From the NCBI RefSeq assembly GCF_025567625.1, contig NZ_JAOQJC010000042.1, positions 1 through 64,000 of the forward strand: a stretch of 64,000 nucleotides of DNA. Direction: 5' to 3'. Shown in pieces: positions 45,916-55,468 of this stretch (the first letter of the stretch is position 1; each line of letters opens with the position of its first letter). The stretch is from Paenibacillus sp. J5C2022 (lineage in GTDB: Bacteria > Bacillota > Bacilli > Paenibacillales > Paenibacillaceae). The notes under the pieces are model-generated. The model saw nothing but the letters and a program-made list of their open reading frames with translations, made no database searches and was not told where the DNA came from. A program made the translations under genes and the position numbers.

Positions 45916-47112
45916 TTGAATCGATCTATCGTATGCGAGCCTTTGAACAAGGATTGGGCAGCGATGAAGATGCCTGAGCGCGCCTTGTTCGATGAAGCGC
46001 TTGCTTACAGTGTTGAGAAGGTGAGGGGGAATCTGGGCGAGTATACCGACCAGTTCTTATCCCCTGCCGGCAAGAACAATAATTACTGGCCTGAGGACAA
46101 TGTGGATTGGACGAACGGATTCTGGAGCGGTATGATCTGGACCGCTTATGCGCTGACAGAGGATGAGCAATTCCTGCGGTCGGGCCGAATTCATAGTGAG
46201 TCCTTCAAGAAACGGCTGGAGCAAGACGTCGTTCTGCAGCACCATGATATCGGGTTCCTGTATACGCCATCCTGCGTGGCGGATTATAAGCTGACCGGTG
46301 ATACGACAGCCAGGGATACAGCCATTGGAGCCGCGAATCGGCTCGCCCGATTGTACAGGCCCGTTCCCGGCATTATTCAGCGCGGCGGAGATATGGCGGA
46401 TCTGTCGCACCGCTTCACCGGCATATTCATTGTAGACTGCCTTATGAACATTCCTCTGTGGTATTGGGCTGCGGAAGAGACGGGGAACAAGGATTGGCAA
46501 GAGATGGCTTACCAGCATGCCAAGAACAGCCTGATTGCGCTTGTGCAGGATAACGGCGCCGTCGTGCAGCATGGGCATGCCGATGTCCGGACAGGCGAGC
46601 TAACCTGCGATCCGGAAGCTTCGCAGGGCAAGGGCGGATGGGATGCCTGCTGGTCCAGAGGACAGGCTTGGGCCATGTACGGGTTCGCATTGTCTTACAG
46701 CTATACGAAGGATCGGCGCTTCCTGGAAGCGGCGCAATGCTTGACGAATTATTACCTGAATCGGCTGCCGGACGACCTGATCGCCAACTGGGATTTGGCG
46801 TATACGGAAGATGATGCGCAGCGGGATACTTCGGCGGCGGCCATTGCCATCTGCGGCATGCTGGAGCTGGCATCGCATCTCCCCATATACGACGAATACA
46901 AGCAAACTCTGGAGAGAGCGGCGCTGAAGATGCTGGAATCCTTGACGAGGAATTATCTGACTACGAAGGAAGACGGCTCCAACGCCTTGCTGAAGGGCGG
47001 CGTCTACGCGTATCGGATCGACAACGGCATCAATGAGCCGTGCGTTTGGGGAGATTACTATTATATGGAGGCGCTGTGGCGAGTGCTTCGCTCATTCAAC
47101 AGATTCTGGTAA
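45916..47112 (+). CDS. Unsaturated glucuronyl hydrolase, GH88
   Basis: A 398-residue cytoplasmic enzyme with the alpha/alpha-barrel of GH88. These enzymes hydrate and split the unsaturated uronate left by polysaccharide lyases. Motifs seen: VDWTNGFWSGMIWTAY, HHDIGFLYTPS, IVDCLMNIPLWYWA and CWSRGQAWAMYGFALSY; the catalytic Asp residues are expected in the HDIGF and IVDCLMN motifs. There is no signal peptide. GAGGTG precedes the TTG at 45916; an in-frame GTG at 45907 overlaps that site. It follows the binding-protein gene by 48 bp and precedes a PL8 lyase, giving a complete degradation path. Confidence 0.92.
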   Translation: MNRSIVCEPLNKDWAAMKMPERALFDEALAYSVEKVRGNLGEYTDQFLSPAGKNNNYWPEDNVDWTNGFWSGMIWTAYALTEDEQFLRSGRIHSESFKKRLEQDVVLQHHDIGFLYTPSCVADYKLTGDTTARDTAIGAANRLARLYRPVPGIIQRGGDMADLSHRFTGIFIVDCLMNIPLWYWAAEETGNKDWQEMAYQHAKNSLIALVQDNGAVVQHGHADVRTGELTCDPEASQGKGGWDACWSRGQAWAMYGFALSYSYTKDRRFLEAAQCLTNYYLNRLPDDLIANWDLAYTEDDAQRDTSAAAIAICGMLELASHLPIYDEYKQTLERAALKMLESLTRNYLTTKEDGSNALLKGGVYAYRIDNGINEPCVWGDYYYMEALWRVLRSFNRFW

Positions 47113-47158
47113 ATCTTGCGAATATCCTGACGCATGAATCAAAGGAGGAATCAAGCAA

Positions 47159-50032
47159 ATGAAGAGACTCAAGAAATCCAGTTGCTTGTTGCTATTAATG
47201 TGCATGATTTCGGCACTTCTTGTGCCTGTGTCTGAACGGACGGCATACGCCTCTGATGAATACGATCTGCTAAGGGTAAAATGGACGGACTACTTGACGG
47301 GAGGCGGCGGGTATAATCCCGCCGATCCCGATATTGCCGCCGCTATCACGGCAATAACGGATAAAGCTTCCAACGCCGGAGGGACGGGCGCTTGGGATAC
47401 AATGGACACAAGTCCGGGGCGGACTTATCTGTGGAGCGACTTGACCAGTACGACGAATTCCGGCCATCTGACGAGTAATTACAGCCGACTGCGGGATATG
47501 GCTGTCGCTTATTCGACTGTCGGATCGACGCTATATCAGGATACAGCTCTGGAGAGCGCCATTGTCGGCGGTCTGGACTGGATGTACGCCAATCGGTATA
47601 ACGAATTAACCGCCAAGTACGGGAACAACTGGCATTGGGACATTGGCGCTCCTCTTGTTCTGGGCGATGTTATGGCGTTAATGTACGATTCCTTGTCCGC
47701 TGCTCAGATTGCGAACTACAGCGCTGCGGTCGACCACTTCACACCGGGAGTCGGAGCCGTCGATACGGGGGCTAATCGGCTGGACAAGGCACTTATTCTT
47801 ATGCTTCGCGGCATTGTCGGCAAAGACAGCGGCAAGCTTACGCAAGCCCGGGATGCCGTCAGCGCTGCACTGCCCGACGTGTCCTACAGCAAGTGGCAGG
47901 CCAATATGGCATATGGCGACCGAGACGGGTTCTATTCGGATGGCTCCTTCATCCAGCATAACTATGTTCCCTCTACTGGCTCCTACGGCATCGGACTGCT
48001 CGGCGGAGTGACCAAGCTGACCATGGTGCTCCAAGGCTCGACGTGGACAATTACCGATCCTAACCTAAGCCATGTATATGACTGGGTTACGGAAGTATTC
48101 GATCCTCATATCTACCGGGGATTGGTAATGCATGGCGTTATGGGAAGAAGCATCGCACGGTCCAAAATCTACAGAGGACCGGACATGTATGTCCTGCGCC
48201 TGTCGGAAAGCGCTTCGCCTGCCCAGGCAGCGTTATTCAAAAGTATGGTAAAATACTGGATTGAAGCGGACTCTACGCTGGCCAACCCTTATGAAAATCG
48301 GCGGATTAGCGACATCGCACTATTGAAATCGCTTACAGATGATGCATCTATCTCCCCTCGGGGAGATCTGACCCTGCATAAGCAATTTTCGGTGATGGAT
48401 CGCATCGTCCACTTAAGGCCAGGCTTCGCCTTCGGAGTCAGCATGTCGTCTTCGCGCATATACAATTACGAGTCCATTAACGGAGAAAACCTGAAGGGCT
48501 GGTATACCGGTGAGGGCATGACCTACTTGTACAACAATGATCTAAATCAGTATACAGACGCCTTCTGGCCGACGGTGAACGCTTATCGCTTGCCGGGCAC
48601 GACTTCGGATGGCGCTACCAGGAGTCAGGGATATGCATCCACGAAATCTTGGGTTGGCGGTTCTGTCATTGATCGTGAATACGGAGCGGCAGGCATGGAT
48701 CTTGATCCCCATAACAGCAGTCTGTCGGGCAAAAAATCCTGGTTCATGTTCGATGATGAGATCGTCGCCTTGGGGGCAGGCATAACGAGTACGGACAATC
48801 GCGACGTGGAGACGATCGTAGACAACCGGATGCTGAACGCCGCCGGCGATAATACGCTTACCGTGGACGGAACAGTCCGCTCCGGACTGCTGAATTGGTC
48901 CGAATCGATGAGCGATGCCAGGTGGGCGCATCTGGCGGGGAACGCGGCGGATTCCGATATCGGCTACTACTTCCCGCAATCTCCGACGGTGCATGGCCTG
49001 CGTGAAGCGAGAACGGGCAGCTGGCAGCAGATTCACAGCGGTGGAGATTCTGCACCGCTGACAAGGAATTACTTGAGTCTGGCACTGAACCACGGTATGA
49101 ATCCGACCGACGCCTCCTATTCTTATGTTCTGCTGCCGAACAAGAGCGCGGCTGCCACATCCGGCTACAGCGCTGATCCCGACATCACAATTATGGCCAA
49201 TAATGCCCATGTGCAGGCCGTCCATGAGAAGGATGCCGGGGTGACGGCTGCCAACTTCTGGAGTCCGGGGACAGTCGGGCCGATCCGATCCTCTAATCCT
49301 GCATCGGTCATGATAAGAGAGAATGGCAATGAACTGACGATTGCGGTGTCCGATCCCACTATGCTGCAAAACGAAGTGGCGGTCGAGCTGGGGAGAGCTG
49401 GCTTGTGCATAGAGAGCTATGACCCCGAAGTGTCGATCAAGCAATTTACTCCGACGATCAAATTGGCGGTGGACACGACGCAATCATGGGGGAAAACCTA
49501 TACAGTCAAATTCAAGTACAATCCCGAAGTAGAGGTGCCTCTGACGGAGACGCTGCTGCCTGCCGCCGATGCTTATGTAAGAGGAGGCGTACACGGCAAC
49601 AACAATTACGGTTCCTCCAGCTTCGCGGTAATCCAGGATGCCGTGAATCCGGATTACAGCCGCAAAACCTATCTGAAATTCAATCTGCCTGACGGGGCGG
49701 AGATCCAATCCGCCAAGCTGCGCATTCACGGTAGAAACGCGACAGATACGCTCCCTGTAACCGTCAAAGCTTACGGGACGGCGGACAATTGGACGGAGAA
49801 CGGCATCACATGGAATAATGCGCCGTCTGCCGCTACTGCCATGCTCTCCTCTTCTGGCGTAGACAATATCCCTGCTTACCATGAATTCGACGTAACCGAA
49901 TTTGTGCAGGGCGAGACGGAGGATGGCGTCGTCTCCTTTGTCCTGTTAAGTGATGGTGATGAAGGGGAATACCTGGATTTCAGCACAAGAGAAAGCGCCG
50001 ACAATAAGCCGGAATTGGTTATTGTCTACTAG
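47159..50032 (+). CDS. Secreted polysaccharide lyase, PL8, with C-terminal DNRLRE domain
   Basis: A 957-residue exported enzyme (signal peptide about 1-31). The N-terminal alpha-toroid (about 35-370) has GNNWHWDIGAP and DGSFIQHNYVPSTGSYG; the His and the Tyr nine residues later match the catalytic pair of chondroitin AC and hyaluronate lyases. The PL8 central and C-terminal beta domains follow (to about 780). The last 165 residues (ADAYVRGGVHGNNNYGSS) form a DNRLRE/CBM96-like module for binding polysaccharide. PL8 enzymes cut hyaluronan, chondroitin or xanthan by elimination, leaving the unsaturated ends that GH88 removes. AAAGGAGG precedes the ATG. Confidence 0.93.
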   Translation: MKRLKKSSCLLLLMCMISALLVPVSERTAYASDEYDLLRVKWTDYLTGGGGYNPADPDIAAAITAITDKASNAGGTGAWDTMDTSPGRTYLWSDLTSTTNSGHLTSNYSRLRDMAVAYSTVGSTLYQDTALESAIVGGLDWMYANRYNELTAKYGNNWHWDIGAPLVLGDVMALMYDSLSAAQIANYSAAVDHFTPGVGAVDTGANRLDKALILMLRGIVGKDSGKLTQARDAVSAALPDVSYSKWQANMAYGDRDGFYSDGSFIQHNYVPSTGSYGIGLLGGVTKLTMVLQGSTWTITDPNLSHVYDWVTEVFDPHIYRGLVMHGVMGRSIARSKIYRGPDMYVLRLSESASPAQAALFKSMVKYWIEADSTLANPYENRRISDIALLKSLTDDASISPRGDLTLHKQFSVMDRIVHLRPGFAFGVSMSSSRIYNYESINGENLKGWYTGEGMTYLYNNDLNQYTDAFWPTVNAYRLPGTTSDGATRSQGYASTKSWVGGSVIDREYGAAGMDLDPHNSSLSGKKSWFMFDDEIVALGAGITSTDNRDVETIVDNRMLNAAGDNTLTVDGTVRSGLLNWSESMSDARWAHLAGNAADSDIGYYFPQSPTVHGLREARTGSWQQIHSGGDSAPLTRNYLSLALNHGMNPTDASYSYVLLPNKSAAATSGYSADPDITIMANNAHVQAVHEKDAGVTAANFWSPGTVGPIRSSNPASVMIRENGNELTIAVSDPTMLQNEVAVELGRAGLCIESYDPEVSIKQFTPTIKLAVDTTQSWGKTYTVKFKYNPEVEVPLTETLLPAADAYVRGGVHGNNNYGSSSFAVIQDAVNPDYSRKTYLKFNLPDGAEIQSAKLRIHGRNATDTLPVTVKAYGTADNWTENGITWNNAPSAATAMLSSSGVDNIPAYHEFDVTEFVQGETEDGVVSFVLLSDGDEGEYLDFSTRESADNKPELVIVY

Positions 50033-50038
50033 GATCAA

Positions 50039-50156
50039 CGCAGTTCATGCAGCCCTTGTGCTGCATGAACTGCGCTGTCGCTGTCGCCATTTCTGTTATC
50101 TCCGCAAGGCTTGCTATCCGGTTTTATTGATCCATTCACGATGAATGGGGCTTTTT
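50039..50156 (+). terminator. Hairpins after the PL8 gene
   Basis: A 14-bp stem (50039-50052 with 50061-50074) has no T-run. A second hairpin, CCATTCA (50132-50138) with TGAATGG (50142-50148), runs into GGCTTTTT and is a plausible terminator. Confidence 0.6.
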
Positions 50157-50238
50157 CCATACTTCTGCTTGAATAGCCTATACGAACTGATGGGGGAGTA
50201 GCACGAGGCGCTGGCATTGACACAACATGAGAACGTGC

Positions 50239-50799
50239 TTAGTGATCGGTGGATGTTTGCTCCGCCGCCTGCATCAGCTCATAAATTTTGCGAGTCGTAT
50301 TTACATTGCGTACTGTAATCAGCTTGTACAGCTTGGTGCCGATAATTTTGGACAGGCCGCTCTTCGTCACATTTTCACGGTCTGACGACCAGATGACCGC
50401 TCCGGGAGCGTAGACGACCCGGTCAATCTCCGGCTTCAATGGCAATTGCTCCATAACGGATTCGTCATTGACTTCATCCCACAGGAAGAGTACATCGCAT
50501 TTCATCGTCTGATCGTTCACCCAAGTATCCGGTAATGCATCGATAACATTCCTGAATTCATTCAAGCTTCGGACCACTACTCGTATATGCAACCCGAAAT
50601 CGGCGTGAATGGCTTCTTCCAATAGCGAGACCATTTCTCCTTTAGTCATAGTCTGATGCGTATAGATGATATTGCCCGTATTAATATAAGTTTTAACGTT
50701 ATTCATGCCCACGCGTTCAAATGTTTTTTTAAGCTCCTTCATATCGATCTTATTGTTTCCGCCGACATTAATTCCTCTCAGCAAAGCCACATAAACCAA
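50239..50799 (-). CDS. DUF1697 family protein
   Basis: A 186-residue soluble protein of the DUF1697 family. The N-terminal YVALLRGINVGGNNKIDMKELK and NVKTYINTGNIIY are the family signatures. Function is unknown. The TTG at 50799 follows AGGAGG by seven bases, which is why I prefer it to longer readings. The residues YVALLRG then begin at the usual place. It is a monocistronic gene, convergent with the PL8 gene. Confidence 0.85.
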   Translation of the reverse strand: MVYVALLRGINVGGNNKIDMKELKKTFERVGMNNVKTYINTGNIIYTHQTMTKGEMVSLLEEAIHADFGLHIRVVVRSLNEFRNVIDALPDTWVNDQTMKCDVLFLWDEVNDESVMEQLPLKPEIDRVVYAPGAVIWSSDRENVTKSGLSKIIGTKLYKLITVRNVNTTRKIYELMQAAEQTSTDH

Positions 50800-51073
50800 C
50801 GATATTCCTCCTATCGATATTCCATGTATAATTGAGATAAAACGAATAAGCAATTTCGTTGCACATGTGTGCGGCAAGATGGGTAGTTGTTAAGGTTTGA
50901 TCTTATAGTATCGCAGTTGTAAAGAAATGTATATCGTAGAAGACGAACGGGGAGGAAGATTGAAGTGCGCTTCAGCTTCACAGACTTTCTCAACGATCTG
51001 ATATTATCGGTGCGGGAAATGCAAGGGAAAGTTGAATAAAGTGCTGTATGGTAGAAGGTGAAGGGGATGAAGA

Positions 51074-51785
51074 ATGGACTGGGTTCAACGAATGAATAAA
51101 GCGGTTGACTATATAGAGGAACATCTTGCGGATAAGATCGATTACGGTGAAGCGGCAAAAATAGTCGGCTGCTCCATGCATCACTTTCAGCGTATTTTTC
51201 CGTATATGGCCAATGTGTCGCTCTCGGAGTATGTCCGTCGCAGGCGTCTTACATTGGCTGCGTATGAGCTTCAGAACAGTGGCGTGAAAGTGATCGATCT
51301 TGCGCTTAAGTATGGTTATGACTCTCCGGAAGCCTTCGCTCGCGCATTCCAGAAGCTGCATGGCACGACGCCCAGTGCGGCTCGAAGCTCCGGCGTCAGG
51401 CTCCAGGCTTATTCTCCCATCACCTTCCAGATTACAGTACGAGGAGTGGAAGGAATGAACTACCGTATCGAACAGTTGGATCAATTTTCAGTGGTGGGGA
51501 TACAAGAACGGGTGCTTATGGAGGAATCGTTCCATCGTATCCAACCGGCAACAAGTACCTTCAGACATGGTTAGCAGAGACTTTCCGGCAGCGACGTGGG
51601 CGGTATTCGAGGCGGAAGGGTCCCCCGATGCTCTGCAAGGCGTCTGGCAGAGGCTCTATACGGAATGGGTGCCGGCTTCTGCCTACGAGCTGGCATACTT
51701 GCCTGCGATAGAATGCTACTTGCCGCGGGAGCGTAACATGAACGAGCTGTGGGTACCGGTCTTGAAGAAACAAATCGCGGGTTAA
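51074..51785 (+). pseudogene. Broken AraC-type regulator with GyrI-like domain
   Basis: The first frame (51074-51574) encodes a complete AraC DNA-binding domain (AAKIVGCSMHHFQRIFPYM and ALKYGYDSPEAFARAFQKLHG) and the start of an effector-binding domain (MNYRIEQLDQFSVVGIQE). It then ends early. The end of the same effector-binding domain lies in another frame (51567-51785: AATWAVFEAEG, PDALQGVWQRLYTEWVPAS, LWVPVLKKQ). About 50 residues between are missing relative to intact family members. So a deletion plus frame change has broken the gene. The first half could still be made as a bare AraC domain; it has AAGGGG before its ATG. Confidence 0.75.
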
Positions 51786-51840
51786 GGCGCAATAGAATAA
51801 TCGTCTCGATCTAAGTATAAAAGAAGCGGGAGGGTCAATA

Positions 51841-52263
51841 ATGTCGCTTATAAAAGCAAGATTAGTCTATGCAGGGGCAGTTGGCCTTATGGTCGTCGCA
51901 GGTCTAGGGACGAGAGCCTGGTCAACGTATTTGCCTGATTTTATTGCTAATCACTTTGGCGATGCACTATGGGCGGCTATGGTATATTTCGGATTTCGCG
52001 TGATAGGGATTCATAAGCGGAAAGAGTGGTCATTGTTTGGGGGTGCATTATTTTGCGCCGTAATAGAGTTAAGCCAGCTATACCAGGCTGACTGGATCAA
52101 CGCTGTCAGGGGCACAGCATTAGGCGGGCTTGTGTTGGGGCACGGTTTCTTATTTGTAGATCTCATCCGATATGGAATCGGTCTCGTAAGCGCATATGTA
52201 TTGGACAAGCTGTTACGCAAGCCAATTATTCAAGAGGAAGAAGGGAGCATGCAGCATGTATGA
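51841..52263 (+). CDS. DUF2809 family membrane protein
   Basis: A 140-residue protein with about four membrane segments. The family features are LGTRAWSTYLPDFIANHFGDALWAAM near the N-terminus and AVIELSQLYQADWINAVRGTALGGLVLG in the middle. Function is unknown. GGGAGGG precedes the ATG. Its stop overlaps the start of the next gene by 8 bp, so the two are co-translated. Confidence 0.85.
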   Translation: MSLIKARLVYAGAVGLMVVAGLGTRAWSTYLPDFIANHFGDALWAAMVYFGFRVIGIHKRKEWSLFGGALFCAVIELSQLYQADWINAVRGTALGGLVLGHGFLFVDLIRYGIGLVSAYVLDKLLRKPIIQEEEGSMQHV

Positions 52264-52690
52264 GCTGAAGACCAAGGAAAACGATAACAGTGTCCTTGAA
52301 TTTATCGAGAATGTAGAGCAACCCAAGAAGCGCGAGGATGCCTACAGGCTGCTGGATATCTTCGCGGAAACGACCGGTTATGCTGCGAAAATGTGGGGGC
52401 CAAGCATTATCGGCTTCGGATCGTATCACTATAAATATGCTACAGGGCACGAAGGAGATGCTCCGCTTGTTGGTTTCTCCCCAAGAAAGGCTAAGATCAG
52501 CTTGTATTTTGCGACAGGTGATACAGAGCGGGAAGCATTGTTGAAAGAATTCGGGAAGCACACATCAGGAAAAGCCTGCGTCTACATCAACAAAGTGGAT
52601 GATATTGATGTTGAAGTTCTAAAGGCATTAATCCGGCAATCCGTTAAGTTTCTTAGGGAAACCTACCCCGGTTCGTGTCCCGTACAATAA
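52256..52690 (+). CDS. DUF1801 domain protein
   Basis: A 144-residue soluble protein of the DUF1801 family. Family features are QPKKREDAYRLLDIF, KMWGPSIIGFGSYHYKY and FSPRKAKISLYF. It differs from the shorter DUF1801 protein at 4242-4586. AGAAGGGAG precedes the ATG at 52256. It overlaps the DUF2809 gene and is followed by a terminator. Function unknown. Confidence 0.88.
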   Translation: MYELKTKENDNSVLEFIENVEQPKKREDAYRLLDIFAETTGYAAKMWGPSIIGFGSYHYKYATGHEGDAPLVGFSPRKAKISLYFATGDTEREALLKEFGKHTSGKACVYINKVDDIDVEVLKALIRQSVKFLRETYPGSCPVQ

Positions 52691-52712
52691 GCCGGAGTCA
52701 AGCGTTTCGTTT

Positions 52713-52749
52713 AAACCCGTCATCAGATTCACCGATGACGGGTTTTTGC
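52713..52749 (+). terminator. Intrinsic terminator after the DUF2809/DUF1801 pair
   Basis: The stem AAACCCGTCATC pairs with GATGACGGGTTT across a short loop and runs into TTTTT. Confidence 0.85.
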
Positions 52750-52919
52750 TCTTAGCTTGCTTTCCAGAGAGGGATAGCTCGGCAATGATCGGCGATGACG
52801 TTGATTCGGGCGCTGGAATACTTGTTTTACGGGAGTTTCCATGGAAGCCGTAGTGTTGCTCTACAGCAGTCATGTGTGCAGGGAGAAACTCGGGTGGAGT
52901 CTTGCTCCTTCAACACTCT

Positions 52920-53438
52920 GCACTGTCTCCCTAGAGGCGTCACTTTTCCCGTCGAACCCTAAAGGCGTTAAAGGCGTCACTCTCCCCGCAGTTCAGGAAT
53001 AGTAGTTATGCTGGTGGCGGTCACGGTCATTCAATCGTCAGTTTCATCAATTCGATCCAAGCAACAGTTAATACTGTCGAACCCTAGGGGCGTTACTGTC
53101 CCAGTTGAACCCTAGGGGCGTCACTCTCCCCGCAGTTCAGGAATAGTAGTTATGCTGGTGGCGGTCATGGTCATTCAATCGTCAGTTTCATCAATTCGAT
53201 CCAAGCAACAGTTAATACTGTCGAACCCTAGGGGCGTTACTGTCCCAGTTGAACCCTAGAGGCGTCACTCTCCCCGCAGTTCAGGAATAGTAGTTATGCT
53301 GGTGGTGGTCACGGTCATTCAATCGTCAGTTTCATCAATTCGATCCAAGCAACAGTTATTACTGTCGAACCCTAGGGGCGTTACTGTCCTAGTTGAACCC
53401 TAGAGGCGTCACTCTCCCCGCAGTTCAGGAAAACTGCG
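52920..53438. repeat. 144-bp tandem repeat array
   Basis: Three full copies (52991-53134, 53135-53278, 53279-53422) with exact 144-bp spacing, flanked by partial copies. Inside each unit the word GAACCCTAGGGGCGTNACT occurs twice, about 28 bp apart. The last copy ends in a perfect hairpin, CCGCAGTT/AACTGCGG, absent from the others. No reading frame has a credible start. The array lies between a terminator and the 77-bp array. Confidence 0.9.
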
Positions 53439-53500
53439 GTATGGAAGCGTGTACCCATTGGAATGTCTAGTACAGGGAGGACGTCCTTTTTTCAGTAAGG

Positions 53501-53808
53501 TGAAGCGTTAAACAAGTTGCACGTTACAGGCGTAGAAATAGGAATGAAAGTCCGTTGCTTCTGAACTAGAGGGATAGTGAAGCGTTAAACAAGTTGCATG
53601 TTACAGGCGTAGAAATAGGAATGAAAGTCTGTTGCTCCTGAACCAGAGGGATAGTGAAGCGTTAAACAAGTTGCACGTTACAGGTGTAGAAATAGGAATG
53701 AAAGTCCGTTGCTCCTGAACTCGAGGGATAGTGAAGCGTTAAACAAGTTGCACGTTATAGCTATAGAAATAAGAATGACGGTCCGCTGCTTTTGAACTAG
53801 AGGGATAA
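53501..53808. repeat. 77-bp tandem repeat array
   Basis: Four copies starting at 53501, 53578, 53655 and 53732, each beginning with TGAAGCGTTAAACAAGTTGC. The first three are nearly identical and the fourth has diverged more. No coding is supported. The array ends about 170 bp before the transposase-derived gene at 53982, and the sequence between is very AT-rich. Confidence 0.92.
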
Positions 53809-53981
53809 TGAGGAAGGAAATGGAAATACGTTAAATGAATAGTATTAGGCAATTCATTATACCTAATTCACTGCAAAGAATATAAAAGAAATTTTCGAAA
53901 AAGAGAACATATGTTTGCAATTTATTGATGGATATGATATTCTTGTAAGTAAGAACGGATGATCGATTGGGAGGCGGGCGC

Positions 53982-55085
53982 ATGCTTAAGGATGCGGTTG
54001 AACAATTTTACTTGCAGTTTCAGGGAGAGACATCCTATATATCGTATATTGAGCAGGCAAGATGGCCGAAGGGATTCGTTTGTCCAGCGTGCGGTCATAA
54101 GGCTGCTTATAAGATTAAGACGAGAAGCCTGCCGCTGTATGAGTGCAAGGACTGCAAACGGCATACTTCCCTAACAGCCAATACAATGATGCATAAAAGC
54201 CGCACACCGCTTGACAAGTGGTTGCTAGCCATATATCTAGTGTCTTCTTATGAAGCGAGTGTGAATGCTGTCCAGCTTTCAGATGTAATGAAGGTTACTT
54301 ACAAGACAGCCTGGAGCATGCTGCATAAAATCCGTCAATGCATATCTCAATGGGATCATCGTCAACTACTTACAGGAAATGTCGAGGCTAAGCATGATAT
54401 TTATATGAAACAGCTCGTCTTGACTCCGGAAAGACGGGAAAGGGAACAGTCTGTCATTATTGCAAGAGGATGCAGAGAGTTAAGTGAGGAGGGGGTTCTA
54501 TTAAATTCTTCCAACAGTAATATAAGGAATCTGCCATACTACAAGATTAAGCTAATTTCTCGTGCCACTGAAACTTGGAAAGCACTATCCTATCAGGAAC
54601 AGAGAGATTTTACCGACAAGTATTGTGGTTACCCGCTACGAACTCTCCATATGAATCCCGAATATAAGGCCTATCGCAAATATCCATACACTGAATCAGC
54701 GGAATTCTGGGTGGATAGCTTTGAGTCGGGAGATGACAGCCAGAAATTTCGACCTTGTGGATGGAGCGCCGCTGCTTTGAATGAAAAAGTGAAGGAGCAG
54801 CCTTTCCTTTTTCCCTTATCCGTTATCGCTTCAGAAGCATTTCGATGGATGAACGAGAAATTTAATGGCATTGGCAGGAAGTATGCTCAGAGCTACATAG
54901 ATGAGTTTTGTTTTCGTATGAATTTTGCATGGGGACAAACTCAAAATCCATTATTAAGCTTGTTGCAGATGGCGTTGTACGATAGTGTCTCAATGACAAA
55001 TAGACACCAAGTGAAGCAGTGTCATGCAAGAACAGGAGAGGATCAAGACAATTCTAGGTTTGGTTCACTGTTGAGAGCTGTGTGA
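53982..55085 (+). CDS. IS1595-type transposase-derived protein without the usual catalytic motif
   Basis: A 367-residue protein. The N-terminus has the zinc ribbon of IS1595/ISXO2 transposases (C34, C37, C55, C58), followed by the helical region TPLDKWLLAIYLVSSYEASVNAVQLSD and KTAWSMLHKIRQ. The C-terminus GIGRKYAQSYIDEFCFRMNFAW also matches. The first catalytic motif, normally VEVDETY, is replaced by GNVEAKHDIYM, and the centre does not resemble a DDE domain. GGGAGG precedes the ATG at 53982. I see no terminal inverted repeats. It looks like a decayed or domesticated transposase; base composition around it is AT-rich compared with neighbours. Confidence 0.75.
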   Translation: MLKDAVEQFYLQFQGETSYISYIEQARWPKGFVCPACGHKAAYKIKTRSLPLYECKDCKRHTSLTANTMMHKSRTPLDKWLLAIYLVSSYEASVNAVQLSDVMKVTYKTAWSMLHKIRQCISQWDHRQLLTGNVEAKHDIYMKQLVLTPERREREQSVIIARGCRELSEEGVLLNSSNSNIRNLPYYKIKLISRATETWKALSYQEQRDFTDKYCGYPLRTLHMNPEYKAYRKYPYTESAEFWVDSFESGDDSQKFRPCGWSAAALNEKVKEQPFLFPLSVIASEAFRWMNEKFNGIGRKYAQSYIDEFCFRMNFAWGQTQNPLLSLLQMALYDSVSMTNRHQVKQCHARTGEDQDNSRFGSLLRAV

Positions 55086-55468
55086 TGCTTGCAACAGACA
55101 GGGAAATAAAACCGTAACGTGCGAAGCAAATTTGCGATTGTTTTGATAAAACGATGGAGGGTAGAAGAATTGTTTCCGACCGCTCAAAATTAGACACTTT
55201 CTATAAAATGATTGAAATCGCCCCTTGTTCGAACTGTTTGTTTATTTGTTTATGACCATCCTTTGCTAGGAATGACCGACCGGCGCTGTAAGATTATTCT
55301 ACTGCGAAGGCTTTTTGTTTGCTATACAATGATAAGAAACGTAATGATAAGAAACGTATCGAATTTTTTTAAAATGAAGAAAAGAAACATCTTGAAAAAA
55401 AATTTAAAATCGATCGAACATTTTGCCATGCCGGATTGTGTTACATATTAAAGGGGGGAAAAAGCAGC
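55086..55468 (+). other. AT-rich intergenic region upstream of the ECF sigma gene
   Basis: 383 bp with no supported gene. It contains a perfect direct duplication of ATGATAAGAAACGTA (55329-55343 and 55344-55358) and long A/T runs. The promoter of the sigma factor operon must lie here; the sequence GAACATTTTGCC (about 55418) is a weak ECF-type -35 candidate. Confidence 0.4.
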
